Source of the DNA: Ichthyophis bannanicus
Lineage: Eukaryota > Chordata > Amphibia > Gymnophiona > Ichthyophiidae
DNA: 64,000 bases
Assembly: GCA_033557465.1 (NCBI GenBank)
Contig: CM066033.1
Location: forward strand, 588,286,438 to 588,350,437
Direction: 5' to 3'
Made by a program: the position numbers and the translations under genes. This document shows positions 11,254-21,153 of this stretch, piece after piece (position 1 is the stretch's first letter; each line of letters begins with the position of its first letter). The notes under the pieces are model-generated. The model ran no database searches. It was given only the letters and a program-made list of their open reading frames with translations, and was not told the origin of the DNA.

Positions 11254-12870
11254 TCATTGAACCTCCTTTTCAATGATCTTCGCGAGTAGTGGTATGCTGG
11301 ATATAGGTCTGTAAGATTCTACCTGTTGGGGATCAAGCTTGCAGTTTTTTAGCAGAGGTCTGATAGAGGTATGCTTAAGGGCTGAAGGGAAAGAGCCGGT
11401 TGAGAAGGAGAGGTTCATTATTTTGGATAGTACTGGGCTGAAGTGACTGCGAAGCTCCTTAATCCAGAAGGCTGGGCATGGATCGGACTGGGATGTGGTG
11501 GTGTTAAGGGCCATAATAGTGTCTTCAATTCCTTTTTTGTTGGGTGTAGAGTATACGGTTAGGGCTGTTGGGCAATCTTGCTCTGGGGCGGTGGTTGTAG
11601 TAGAGGTTTTGTTGGTCTGGCATATCTTGGATTGAATGTAGGTTGCAAAATCTTGTGGGTGTATCTCAAATTGAGGCCCAGAGGATGGTTCCTTTGATAG
11701 AGTCTTGACCAGGTCGAAAAGGTTGTGTAGTTTATTAAGTGATCTCTTTAAGGTATCCGAGTAGTACTGTTTCATCGTATCGGTAATTGCCTTGCGGTGC
11801 GCAGCCAGATGACAGTTGTATGTTGTCTGGTCACTTAAAGAATGAGATCGGCGCCAGCGTTTCTCTAGTTTCCATAATTGGGTAAGAGATGCTCTAAGAT
11901 CAGCTGTGTACCATGGGGCACTCGCTCTTTTACCTGGGGGCCTGTTGGTTGGTGTGCATAGGGTGATTGTGCTGAGGCAATTGTTCCAGTGAGAAATTAG
12001 GTCGTCAAGGTTCTGGGTGGTTTCATTGATGAGTTGTTGAGTTTCTGCAAGGATAAGATCTCTGTTGTATGGCTTGAAACATTGAGAGGGCGGTCTTGCG
12101 AAGTTGCTTGGTATTTTGTTGCTCTTTGAGTGGGCTTTGTGAGAAGGAATCTGGATGATGATCAGTTTGTGATCTGACCAAGGAACAGAAGTTATGGACG
12201 TTATGGGATCCTGAGAGGGGTTAAGAGATGTTTGCGGGGCGAATACTAAGTCCAGGATATTTCCCTTGATATGAGTAGGATCCTTAACTAATTGCTTGAA
12301 GCCAAGATTTGCAAGGGCATCGAGGAAGGATGATGCTTGATTATCTTGTAGTGTAGGCAGGTTAAAGTCGCCTAGGATCCAATTTGGGATGCTTGGAGTA
12401 TGAGTGTTGGATGCAAGATCAATGATAGCAGCGAGATCATCTGGGGAAGCTGAAGGTGCTCTATAAAGCAGGTTAATTGAGCAGCGTTTGTTGGAAATTG
12501 TGACGGTCTCCAGGTGATTTGTACTAGTGGATTCCACCGTCTGGAAATGGAGGTCTGTCCTGGTGAGGATGAGCACACCACCTCCTCTTTTGTCTTGTCT
12601 ATGACTTGAATGAACCGTGAAATTCTGGGGAAGGAGCTGGTTGAGTATGACGTTGTCTTCGGCGGATAGCCACGTCTCGGTGACCATGAATATATCAAGG
12701 TCGTGGAGGGAAATGATGTCAGTGACGGCTGGCCACTTCTTCCGGATTGAACGAGCATTGATGAGGGCACATTTTAGGCTATGAGGGTAGGGGTTTTCAA
12801 CTTGTTTGGATTTCATAGTGTGTTGAAGTGCAATGTGTAACAGATGGGGTGGTGTGAGCGGGTGTCCCAA
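11254..12870 (-). CDS. L2-type LINE endonuclease and start of reverse transcriptase
   Basis: An open frame of 538 codons. The N-terminal domain is an APE-type endonuclease: CALINARSIRKKW, then VTETWLSAEDN with the catalytic Glu, KRGGGVLIL, LYRAPSA, the ILGDFNLPTL block and, near the end, WSDHKLI with the catalytic His. The frame then enters the RT thumb-proximal region, with SYRPISSIPLLAKIIEK just before the stop. Such enzymes nick the target DNA so that reverse transcription can start there. The frame is long and well preserved, so the LINE copy is fairly young, but the product would be truncated early in RT. Confidence 0.88.
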   Translation of the reverse strand: MGHPLTPPHLLHIALQHTMKSKQVENPYPHSLKCALINARSIRKKWPAVTDIISLHDLDIFMVTETWLSAEDNVILNQLLPQNFTVHSSHRQDKRGGGVLILTRTDLHFQTVESTSTNHLETVTISNKRCSINLLYRAPSASPDDLAAIIDLASNTHTPSIPNWILGDFNLPTLQDNQASSFLDALANLGFKQLVKDPTHIKGNILDLVFAPQTSLNPSQDPITSITSVPWSDHKLIIIQIPSHKAHSKSNKIPSNFARPPSQCFKPYNRDLILAETQQLINETTQNLDDLISHWNNCLSTITLCTPTNRPPGKRASAPWYTADLRASLTQLWKLEKRWRRSHSLSDQTTYNCHLAAHRKAITDTMKQYYSDTLKRSLNKLHNLFDLVKTLSKEPSSGPQFEIHPQDFATYIQSKICQTNKTSTTTTAPEQDCPTALTVYSTPNKKGIEDTIMALNTTTSQSDPCPAFWIKELRSHFSPVLSKIMNLSFSTGSFPSALKHTSIRPLLKNCKLDPQQVESYRPISSIPLLAKIIEKEVQ

Positions 12871-13545
12871 TTTATGTTGTTATGGGACGCACTAGTCCAT
12901 CTCCTTCCATGGCTCCGTAATATTGGAATCTGGTTGGATGATGGGGTTAAGGTAAGAGAGCTGGAAAACCAACTTGAAAGGATGATATAACATCCTACTA
13001 TGGTGGTAATGGGGGAACCCATCTTGGTAGGGCGCTATGTAATTGTGAATGGGTCGATAAGGGCAGACCACCAGGAAGTTATTGACGGAACTCTTGGTTT
13101 GTTAACTGACGGCAGGCACAGAGGAGGAGAATAGGATAGAAGCTAGACAGCAATCCTGAGTAGTTATGAGTACACAATTCAATTGCTGAGTGGTGGATAC
13201 AATGTAGCAGATTCCTATGGTAAATTTAGCAGAGTTCAAAACAGGTGCTTTACAATAGATACTGTGTAACATCTACTTAGATACATCTGCTTTGTGATAT
13301 CTATTTTGTAACAGCTATTTGTACAGATACTTTGTAACGGATACTTAGTGCAGTAGGCTGGGTCACAACAGACAATGAAATAAGACAATGGTAAATGGCA
13401 GATTACTGGCAAGAGTACAATGGTGACTGGCACTGATGAGGCTACTGACAACAGTAAAGTAGTTAGCAATGGTAGATTACTGGCAGCAGTACAGTGGTGA
13501 CTGGCACTGATAAGGCTACTGACAACAGTATAGTGGTTAATTGGC
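12871..13545 (-). repeat. 5' region of the L2-type LINE with tandem repeats
   Basis: No ORF1 is readable. A repeat of about 74 bases occurs twice at about 13395-13545 (ATTACTGGCA at 13402 and 13476, then GGTGACTGGCACTGAT...). A shorter degenerate repeat with GATACTTTGTAAC-like units lies at about 13250-13350. It lies directly 5' of the endonuclease gene and ends at the DIRS-A2 junction, so it probably is the LINE leader, though a separate small insertion is possible. Confidence 0.55.
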
Positions 13546-15127
13546 AATGGAAGATTTGCGCAACCTCAACAAGTTCCTGGAGAGGGAAAAGTTCAAGATG
13601 CTTACCCTTGGAATCCTGCTGCCCTACCTCCAGCAGGGAGACTGGCTATGCTCCTTAGATCTAAAGCATGCGTATACTCACATCCTTATTCATCCAGACC
13701 ACAGACAATATCTCAGATTTGTTGTGGGGGGAAACCACTGTCAGTACAGAGTACTGCCCTTTGGCCTGTCCTCCGCTCCCAGGGTGTTCACCAAGTGCCT
13801 GGCAGTGGTGGCGGCCTACCTGAGGCTTCAAGGTCTTTTTGTGTTTCCGTACCTGGACGACTGGCTCATAAGGGGCCAATCTTCCCAGGAGGCCAACCAA
13901 GCCACCCTTCGCACTGTGGCTCTACTTCAGCACTTGGGGTTTGTCATAAACTTCGCAAAGTCCACTTTGCTCCCGTCCCAGAACTTAGAGTTCATAGGGG
14001 CCAGACTAGACACTCTTCAAGCGAAAGCTTTTCTACCTATGGACAGAGCCCACAGGCTGATGGATCTGGCCAGGCAGTTTCGCAGCAATTCCCTGGTCTC
14101 TGCCAGACAATTCCTGAGGCTGCTCGGCCATATGGCTTCCACGGTTCATGTCACCCCCAATGCCCGCCTGCACATGCGGCCGGCTCAGTGGAGCCTTCGC
14201 ACTCAGTGGCATCAGGCCACGGGGAGCCTAGCGGACTCTGTAAAGATACCGGACCTGTTAGTCTCCTCTCTGAAATGGTGGCTTCATCTTCCGATTCTGG
14301 TACTCGGAGTGGGTTTTCAATCCCCTCCTCATTCTCAAGTGCTGACAACAGATGCTTCTCTTCTCGGTTGGGGAGCACATTGCCAAGGGGCATGTACTCA
14401 GGGTCTCTGGACCCCTTGGGAGGCTGCTCAACAGATAAACTTCCTGGAGCTACGGGCGATACGCCTAGCTCTGAGAGCCTTCTCCCACCTCGCCTCTCAC
14501 CAGTCTGTACTGGTCCAGACGGACAATCAAGTTGCCATGTTCTTCGTGAACAAGCAAGGAGGCACAGGCTCCTTCCTTCTCTGTTAGGAGGCACAACGGC
14601 TGTGCTCTTGGGCCGTCTCTCACGGAATCCTCCTAAAGGCTGTCTACCTCCCAGGTCAAGAAAATTACCTGGCGGACAGACTGAGCAGGATCCTGCAACC
14701 ACACGAATGGAGGTTGAACCCGTTGGTGGTTCAGCAGGTCTTTCTCAGGTGGGGCCTCCCCACCATGGATCTTTTAGCCAGTCCTCTGAACCGGCAACTC
14801 CCGAGATTCTGCTCCAGACAACCGCATCCTCTCAGAGTAGCAGCGGATGCGTTTCTGATCTCGTGGTCCACAGGCCTACTGTATGCGTTTCCTCCCACGC
14901 CACTAGTGTCCAGAACGCTGTTCAAAGTCCTCAAGGACGGGGCTTCATTGATTCTAATAGCCCCCAGGTGGCCACGGCAACTGTGGTTCCCGCTTCTGCT
15001 GCAGCTAGCGGTGGACACCCCTCTTCCTCTGGGGTTTCAACACGATCTCCTGTCTCAGGATCAGGGGACTCTCTTGCACCCCAACCTCCTGTCCCTTCAT
15101 CTGATGGCCTGGCTGCTGAAAGGGTAG
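13546..15127 (+). pseudogene. DIRS-A2 RT (rest), RNase H and methyltransferase-like region
   Basis: One frame runs through SLDLKHAYTH, LPFGLSSAPRVFTK and the catalytic box FPYLDDWLIR (about 13850), then RNase H with LTTDASLLGWGAH (about 14345), VQTDNQVAMFFVNKQGG (about 14515) and the AD.LSR end near 14680. The methyltransferase-like part starts MDLLASPLNRQLPRF (about 14770) and ends with the stop at 15127. The only defect is a TAG at 14585-14587, where a Gln codon is expected. Apart from this and the LINE insertion the gene would be open. Confidence 0.88.
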
Positions 15128-16164
15128 TCCTGGCTCCCCTACTCCTGCCTCGAGAGGTGGAGGACGTAGTCTTAGCCTCTAGACGGCAATCCACCAGGAA
15201 ATCCTACGCTCTTAAGTGGCATAGATTCTCCGTTTGGTGTGCTCAGCACAGCGAGAATCCCTTCTCGTGCTTGGTAGCGGTAGTGTTGCAATATTTGCTT
15301 TACCTCTCCAATCTGGGCCTTAAGTCTAACTCTGTCAGAGTTCACCTTAGTGCTCTCTCAGCGCACCACGCGCCGGTGGACGGGAGGCCTCTTTCTAGCC
15401 ACCCTTTGGTGGCTTGTTTTCCCAGAGGCCTCCTCTTGCTCAAGCCTCCTTTGCGTCCACCAGCCCCTGAGTGGGATCTGAATGTGGTCTTACAGCGGAT
15501 TACTTGTCCGCCTTTTGAACCTATGGCTACCTGCCCTCTCCGTTTTCTCTCCTGGAAAACCTTGTTTCTGGTAGCTCTTACCTCTGCTAGGAGAGTGAGC
15601 GAACTTCAGGCACTAGTGTCTGATCCTCCTTACACTAGGTTCTACAGGAATAGGGTAGTCTTACGGACTCACCCTAAGTTTCTTCCTAAGGTTGTCTCAC
15701 CTTTTCACCTCAATCAGGAGGTGGTTCTTCCGACCTTCTTTCCCAGGCCGCATGCCAACCGGGCTGAGATGGTTTTGCATACCCTGGACTGTAGAAGGGC
15801 GTTGTCCTTCTACCTTGACCGTACGCGGGAGCATCGGAGGGCTGTTCAGCTCTTCGTTTCTTTTGACCCCAATAAGTTGGGGCTACCTGTCTCCAAGCGT
15901 ACTTTGTCCATGTGGGTCACTGACTGTATCGCCTGGGCTTATGGGGCAGCCGGCCTCTCGTTGGAGGGTCGAGTCACGGCTCATCGTGTCAGGGCGAAGG
16001 CTGCATCAGTGGCTCATCTCCGCTCTGTTCCGTTGGCAGACATCTGCCGGGCCGCTACTTGGTCTTCAAGCCAGACTTTTGCGGCTCATTACTGCCTTGA
16101 GAGGGAGTCCCGCAGGGACAGTGCTTTCGGACAGGCAGTACTCCATAATCTCTTTGGGGTTTAG
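14707..16164 (+). CDS. DIRS-A2 tyrosine recombinase, intact
   Basis: From ATG 14707 the frame is open for 485 codons; the frame is also open further upstream, overlapping RT, so the exact start is uncertain. The first 150 residues are low-complexity Ser/Pro-rich, antisense-free overlap with the methyltransferase-like frame. A SAM-like core-binding domain begins at RKSYALKWHRFSVW, and the catalytic domain follows. I can place the catalytic Arg at about residue 295 (TSARRVSELQAL), His-x-x-Arg at 426-429 (AHRVR) and the nucleophilic Tyr at 462 (AAHYCL), with a conserved Trp nearby. Tyrosine recombinases cut and rejoin DNA through a 3'-phosphotyrosine; here the enzyme would insert a circular element copy. 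All key residues are present, so it may still be functional if expressed. Confidence 0.9.
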   Translation: MEVEPVGGSAGLSQVGPPHHGSFSQSSEPATPEILLQTTASSQSSSGCVSDLVVHRPTVCVSSHATSVQNAVQSPQGRGFIDSNSPQVATATVVPASAAASGGHPSSSGVSTRSPVSGSGDSLAPQPPVPSSDGLAAERVVLAPLLLPREVEDVVLASRRQSTRKSYALKWHRFSVWCAQHSENPFSCLVAVVLQYLLYLSNLGLKSNSVRVHLSALSAHHAPVDGRPLSSHPLVACFPRGLLLLKPPLRPPAPEWDLNVVLQRITCPPFEPMATCPLRFLSWKTLFLVALTSARRVSELQALVSDPPYTRFYRNRVVLRTHPKFLPKVVSPFHLNQEVVLPTFFPRPHANRAEMVLHTLDCRRALSFYLDRTREHRRAVQLFVSFDPNKLGLPVSKRTLSMWVTDCIAWAYGAAGLSLEGRVTAHRVRAKAASVAHLRSVPLADICRAATWSSSQTFAAHYCLERESRRDSAFGQAVLHNLFGV

Positions 16165-16302
16165 GCAACTCCTACCCTCCGGCCCTGGTGTTGGGCTACT
16201 GGTCGGGGGCGTTCTCAGAGAAGATTCCTTCCTTGCGTGCTGACGAGCTAGAGGGGCTAATTTTTTCCGCTTGAGGTCTCCGGTAGCCTTAAGCTGGGGA
16301 GT

Positions 16303-16400
16303 CCCATATGTGAGGACTGACTTCCTGCTTGGTCCTGGAGAAAGAGTAGTTACTCACCTGTAACAGGTGTTCTCCAGGAGCAGCAGGAATCAGTCCTCAC
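16303..16400. repeat. Internal complementary region of DIRS-A2
   Basis: Positions 16303-16342 are the exact reverse complement of 5127-5166, the left end. Positions from about 16346 to 16400 are the reverse complement of the right end, with one difference visible. Three bases (AGA, the complement of TCT at the right border) sit at the junction, as expected for the DIRS circle junction. Confidence 0.9.
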
Positions 16401-16667
16401 AACCCTCCCTCCTCCCCTTGGAGTTGCAGTCATATGATTTGTTTTTGCTAATTTTTTGCTGTCTTTTAGCTATGTCATCAGACTGAGCAAGATGGCAGCC
16501 TTGGGCGGGAAGGGGACCGCGCATGCGTGCTGCAATTCCCAAAGGCTTTCTTTGAAAGCTGGGGAAATGCTCCGCACGAGGGCTCCGTCGGCGCCGACGT
16601 CACCCATATGTGAGGACTGATTCCTGCTGCTCCTGGAGAACAGCTGTTACAGGTGAGTAACTACTCT

Positions 16668-17135
16668 TTCCATATAGTGTTCGCAAAAGGGTCTTCACCC
16701 CTCTGCGATACCTCTGGAATCATTACTGGAGTATCTCCTTCATTTATCTAATGCAGGACTTAAGACTAACTCAGTAAGAGTCCATTTAAGTGCTATTTCA
16801 GCTTCTTTGAAGCCTTTAAATGGACAACCTATTTCCTCTCATCCTTTCATAGCGAGATTTATGAGGGGCCTTCTTCTAACTAAGCCTCCCATTAGGCCAC
16901 CTCCAGTGGCGTGGGACCTGAATCTGGTTCTTGGGCAACTCATGAAGCTGCCTTTTGAACCTTTAGCTACTACCCCTCCTCATATGGTCAGGTTGTTCTA
17001 CAGCACCTGTTCCATACTTAATCAACTCCTACCCACCTTTTCCGGTAGGATGCCAGAGATCCATGGGGGGAAGTGGAGCCCTTTCACAGGGGCACACAAC
17101 GTTTGGGGTCTCTCCCTGGCATTTGTAGCTAGGGA
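16668..17135 (+). pseudogene. DIRS-A1 tyrosine recombinase, continuation, 3' deleted
   Basis: The frame picks up right after DIRS-A2 and reads through LLEYLLHLSNAGLKTNSVRV to WDLNLVLGQLMKLPFEPLAT (about 16920-16970), matching the DIRS-A2 recombinase line by line. A TAG replaces a conserved Trp codon near 16675. After about 16985 the homology jumps to the 3' untranslated part, so the catalytic Arg, His-x-x-Arg and Tyr are all lost. This copy cannot encode an active recombinase. Confidence 0.85.
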
Positions 17136-17139
17136 GTCC

Positions 17140-17240
17140 CCATATGTGAAGACTACATTCCTGCTTGTTCCTGGAGATAGCATAGTTACTCACCTGTAAC
17201 AGGTGATCTCCGAGAACAGCAGGAATTTAGTCTTCACAAC
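17140..17240. repeat. Internal complementary region of DIRS-A1
   Basis: The segment contains the reverse complement of the element's left end (CATATGTGAAGAC to CCTGGAGATA) joined to the reverse complement of its right end (ATAGTTACTCACCTGTAACAGG). In DIRS elements such a region is the template that allows a closed circular DNA copy to form. Its agreement with the outer ends fixes the element limits to within a few bases. Confidence 0.8.
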
Positions 17241-17507
17241 CCACTCACCTCCCCTAGGAGTTGTATCTCTTTTCTTTTCTTTCTCTCTCTCTCTCTTTTT
17301 GTCTCAGCTTTAAAACTCAACTGGAGAGAGGCAGTTGGGAAAGGCGGGAAGGCAGCACGCAGGCGCTGTGGGATGCTCCCAAAAGCTTTCTAATTGGACG
17401 CTGGGGAGCGTTCTCGCACAGGCTTCGTCGGTACTGACGATACCCATATGTGAAGACTAAATTCCTGCTGTTCCCGGAGATCACCTGTTACAGGTGAGTA
17501 ACTATGC

Positions 17508-18029
17508 TTTCATGTTTGAATGCGTTATAAAACTCTAGTGTTACAAAAGGAAAATCGTATGAGAATGTTTTTGTGTTTGAATGATTCTGCATACAGAAAA
17601 ATTGTTGAATTAGATTCTTTGCTTTTGCTTCTGTCACAATTATCTTTGAAGATTCATAACTCAAACTCCTTTCAAAAATACTTGTGCTTTCCCTTATCTT
17701 TGCATTTATATGCATTAATTCATCTCATACTTGCAAAAGAGTTTTATTTCTGTAGCTCTTTTATAAGCATAAAAATGAAGTCGTGTGCACAAAGGACAGT
17801 GAAAGCACAAATGTTTTTGAAAGGTACTTGACTTGTGAGTCTCATGAAAGATGAGTGTATTTCAGCAAGAGAAGCATATCGCATCCTGGAGAATTAAAAA
17901 ACAATTGGCGCTGCTCAAGCAGGATTGGCCTTGAATTGCTTCAGCACTGATCAAGTGGTCTTCTGCCAATCTGGACCAGACTGGTTTCCATTACTGCAAA
18001 TGTAATCAAGCTATGACTGCAGCAGTGAT
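17508..18029. other. Non-coding, no clear feature
   Basis: AT-rich DNA after the DIRS-A1 right end. A vague similarity to the 5' part of family-B DIRS gag begins somewhere after 17880 but cannot be read as protein before about 18030. Confidence 0.4.
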
Positions 18030-19200
18030 GAAAGGGATTTTCCTCTGGATCAGGACTCACAGGCTTCGGATGGTTTGAAGGACCCCTTGGAGGGTCCTTC
18101 TGGCTTAGGTATAACAGGGAGTGCTGCGGACTTGGAGGAAGGAGCCATCTCACAAGGAGAGGACCCCTACATTGTCCAGGTGTTCCAGAGGGAGGAGCTG
18201 CTGAAGCTGATCTCTCAGACATCAGCAGCCCTGAATATCCCGCAGGCGTCCTTGGAACCAGAGATTCCGCTGGAGGATCCCCTGCTCCAGAGAATTTTTG
18301 TGTTGGAAATAGCCTTTCCCATTCATAGAACCCTCAAACAGATGATGGAGCTCAAGTGGGAGGTTCCGGAAGCAGGCCTCCGAGGGAGCCGACAATGGCT
18401 TGCCTCTACCTGATGCCTGCAGCAGAGAAGGATCTGCTCAAAGTGCCTTGTGTGGACCTCTTGGTCACAGCAGTGACCAAAAAGACTACCATCCCGGTTG
18501 AGGGTGGGGTGGCCCTTCTGGATGCTCAGGACAAGAAGTTGGAGATCTTGCTGAAGCAGATCTTTGAGGTCTCAGCCCTGGTGCTCCATGCTTCAGTGTG
18601 CAGTGCATATGTGGGCCTGGGCTTGTATGTATGCAGGGTCTACCGGAGGCGCAAGCATCCGCAGAGGTGGCCAAGCTGGAGACAGACTGCTCCTATGTGG
18701 CATATGCCTTTTATGGCCTACTCTGGGCCTTGTCCAAGGGCATGGCCTCTGTAGTGGTGGTCAAGTGTTTCCTCTGGCTCTGCAGTAGGTCGGCGGACAT
18801 GTCGTTCAAGACGTGCCTCAGTCAGCTGGTCTTTAGGGGAAAGCTCCTGTTTGGTGAGGCCTTGGAGAGGTTGATGAAGGACCTCGTGGAGGCCACGTCT
18901 GCTGGACTGCTGGAGGACCACCCTAAGACAGTTCTCTGTAACCAGGTTTCTGAAAATTTGTTCAATGTAAACCACTCCTGATCGATGGAAGGGGCGGTAT
19001 ATAAGAAATGTTAAAATAAAATAAAAAAATAAATAATGTGGCGGGCTCATCCAAGGGCAGTCTAGAGATTCCCGCCACTTCCAAGGGAATATATTTGAGC
19101 CCTACTAGCGTGGCAGGTACCACTCGGGGTCAGTCCTTTCACAGTGGATGCGAGGGGGAGAGTCTTCTCCTCCATCCGGTCAGTGGACCTAAGAAGTCCC
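18030..19200 (+). pseudogene. DIRS-B1 gag-like gene, broken
   Basis: Blocks in order: LEEGAISQGEDPYIVQVFQR and EELLKLI (about 18135-18215), IAFPIHRTLKQMM (about 18310), VTAVTKKTTIPVEGGVALL (about 18465) and LKQIFEVSALVLHASVC (about 18550). The same blocks stand in DIRS-B2 (48.3-48.8 kb) and DIRS-B4 (61.0-61.5 kb). Several frameshifts occur near 18390, 18640 and 18800. An L2 tail (18948-19036) interrupts it. The Gly/Ser-rich tail continues to about 19200. The 5' end and terminal repeat are missing. Confidence 0.8.
18948..19036 (+). repeat. L2-type LINE 3' tail
   Basis: About 90 bases with the GTAAACCACTCCTGATCG...GGGCGGTATATAAG hairpin-like signature and an (A)nTAAATAA tail. It is an extremely 5'-truncated copy landing within the gag of DIRS-B1. 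Confidence 0.75.
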
Positions 19201-19640
19201 ATTGGGATGAGGGGGGCTCAGGCGGTGGTCCCTCTGGTGGGTAGCCAACTGCATCGCTTTTACTCAGCTTGGGTCCAGCTCACGCCGGACCAGTAGGTCC
19301 TCGAGATCATTCGCAAGGGCTATGTCCTGGAGTTTGTGTCTGTCAGATGCCTTCATAGTCTCGCCTTGTTTCACGCCGGCCAAGCGGCAGGCAGTCCGAG
19401 AAACACTACAGCGCCTGCTGCAGCTCGAGGCGGTGGTGCTGTTCCCGAAAGGCCAGTTAGGTACTGGTCAATACTCCATCTACTTTGTGGTGCCCAAGAA
19501 GGAAGGCATGGTCAGGCCCTTTCTTGACCTTAAATATGTCAGAGTACTGTGTGTCCCCCATTTCCGGATGGAGATGCTCCATTCTGTGATCATGGCGGTG
19601 CATCGGGGTGAGTTCTGGCAGCGATGGATTTGATGGAGAT

Positions 19641-20576
19641 TGTGATAAGGAAGCTTATCATAGCTCAGGAAGGAGCTATAGAAAAGGTGAAGTGACTCTG
19701 AACAAGCAACCTGTCAGTTCTGGTAGAAATAAGAAAACAGAATTTTCCCATAAAAGACTACCAGTCCCAGAATGCACCAGGTTTCCAACAGCCATTAGAG
19801 GAGCTGAAGTGGGAAAACGTGTGTTCAATCAGGAGGGCTATGAGGTAATCCCTAAGCACTCATCTCAAAGGGCAGGGCCTGATTCAGCACAGCTGCGCTG
19901 TGTTAGGGAGGAGCACTCATCTAGGCAGAATAAAAGTAGAGTTTATTCTACAGAGAATTATCCTCATTATCCTGAGAATCAGCTTGAGCTTGATCAGTTT
20001 CATCTGAAGGATCATCAGAAGCAGAAGCCAAACTGGACGGACAGAGAGGGAAAGAAACCGTCTGGAAGAAAGAGGAGAAAAGCCTTTGAGAGGTCTAGAA
20101 GAGTCCAAAGCAGTATGTATACTGGGAGGCATTCCAAGGGCCAGCATACACCATTGGACTGGGGAAAGCCAGAGGAATGGTGCTGCAGAGCTAGGAATCT
20201 CCAGAGGCTACCTGTGAGGGAGACGGCTGCACGTGGAAGGGACCCTAAGACCTGTGCCAGAAGGTATGTGAAGAGAGATCCAGTGTCCAGGGATCTGGAT
20301 TGGAAGGCTGGACATAAGAACTGGACTACATACTGGCCAGGCTATATAGAGAGGAACTCTAACAGCAATGGAAGCTCAGGTATGAACACTGATCTATGCC
20401 CTAGCTATAACCTTGAAAGACAGCAGGGAAACAAGTATTCTCCTGAAACTGCTCCATTGAGAGATTCATCTGTGCCAATCCATGATATTGAACCCATGCT
20501 TGTTGAAGAAGGGGGAATGATTGCAGATGAAGAATGTGTTTATATGGACTGCTCTCTGTCCAAACTCCTTTGGTGA
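19641..20576 (+). other. Unrecognised long open frame inside the insert
   Basis: About 311 codons without a stop, in frame with the preceding DIRS sequence; there is no ATG at its beginning (the first in-frame start-like codon is GTG at 19608, in DIRS sequence). The translation is very hydrophilic: Lys/Arg-rich around 20035-20105 (KKPSGRKRRKAFERSRR), with many Ser, Asn and Gln, no hydrophobic segment, and an acidic end (MLVEEGGMIADEECVYMD). I recognise no domain. Whether it is coding is uncertain; length and lack of stops are the only support. Confidence 0.4.
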
Positions 20577-21153
20577 TTTTCTGTTATAAAGTACAGCAAC
20601 CATCACAAAGAAATACAAACTTGTTCTTTAATCTACTCAGAAAAGCTCCTGAAGCAGGATTTGACCCATGCAGTAGGAAGCAAGCCAGCTAAGGGGTTTC
20701 AGCTGGATAACTACTAGCAATTGAGCCTTACCTAATTGCTTGTGAGCTAGGAGAGAATCACTTCTGAATCTATGTGGAAAGTTATCAGAAGTTAACCTGA
20801 AAAGAACAGTTTTTTTCTTTCTTTGTGGCTTTTCGTTTGTTGTTTGATATATGCTAAGAAAACATTAGCTAATGCCTGACAAGAATAAAGGTTGTTTTCC
20901 TTATTTTGTTTTTTTCCAAGTTTAACACTGAAAGCAAGTAACCTGATTTATGTGCTACCAAGCATATCTGTGTTGGGAGAAATAACCCCATAAATAAATA
21001 TCTTATTGGCTTTAACACTTGAGCACAACTAAATTATTGTCAGCAGCTGTGTCTGGTGTGAATGAACTACATTGCCCACAATCCCTTGCAAATCATATAG
21101 ATATATGCACTTGCCAAGACTGTGAAGATTCTCACCCAGGCAGCCGTCTGACA
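19641..21153 (+). mobile_element. Unclassified 1.5-kb insert in DIRS-B1 RT, possibly a solo LTR
   Basis: It separates two adjacent blocks of the RT palm. The ends read TGTGATAAGG and GTCTGACA, i.e. TG...CA, and the four bases AGAT flank it on both sides (19637-19640, 21154-21157). This is the pattern of an LTR with a 4-base target duplication. A polyadenylation-type AATAAA followed by a GT-rich stretch lies near 20883. I find no second copy of the ends, no RT, no integrase. An unusually long open frame fills its left part. A retroposed transcript fragment is an alternative. Confidence 0.5.

Larger units (their letters stand above)
7787..13545 (-). mobile_element. L2-clade LINE inserted in DIRS-A2, itself interrupted
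   Basis: The 3' end is at the left: a TTTATTTATTTA tail (the complement of an AAATA-type tail) followed by TATACCGC, a signature seen at several other sites in the window. Going right (5'-ward on the minus strand) come the RT C-terminus, the inserted L1 relative (8749-10633), the RT palm, and an apurinic-type endonuclease. A possible 6-base target duplication is AGACTT/AGATTT. Without the insert it is about 3.9 kb and nearly full length. Assignment to L2 rather than another CR1-superfamily clade rests on RT motifs read by eye. Confidence 0.82.
5127..16667 (+). mobile_element. DIRS-A2, DIRS-type retrotransposon nested in DIRS-A1
   Basis: The left end begins TTCTCCAGGACCAAGCAGG at 5127; the right end finishes GGTGAGTAACTAC near 16664-16667. 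Both ends are reproduced, in complement, in the internal region at 16303-16400. No target duplication is present: flanks AAAAGTTT and TTCCATATA rejoin into the DIRS-A1 recombinase frame. Without its LINE insert the element is about 5.8 kb. It carries gag, RT/RNase H/methyltransferase-like and recombinase genes. The recombinase is intact, gag has one stop and a frame change, and RT has the LINE and one stop, so the copy is younger than DIRS-A1. Confidence 0.93.
869..17507 (+). mobile_element. DIRS-A1, a DIRS-type retrotransposon interrupted by DIRS-A2
   Basis: The left inverted terminal repeat starts near 869 (TATCTCCAG...) and its complement forms the right end near 17420-17507. An internal complementary region lies at about 17140-17240. 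Inside, on the plus strand, are a gag-like gene, an RT/RNase H/methyltransferase-like gene and the first part of a tyrosine recombinase. The recombinase is cut at 5126/5127 by DIRS-A2 and resumes at 16668. Without the insert the element is about 5.1 kb, short for the family because the last third of the recombinase (after about 16985) is deleted. All genes carry frameshifts, so this is a dead copy and the oldest layer of the stack. Confidence 0.9.
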
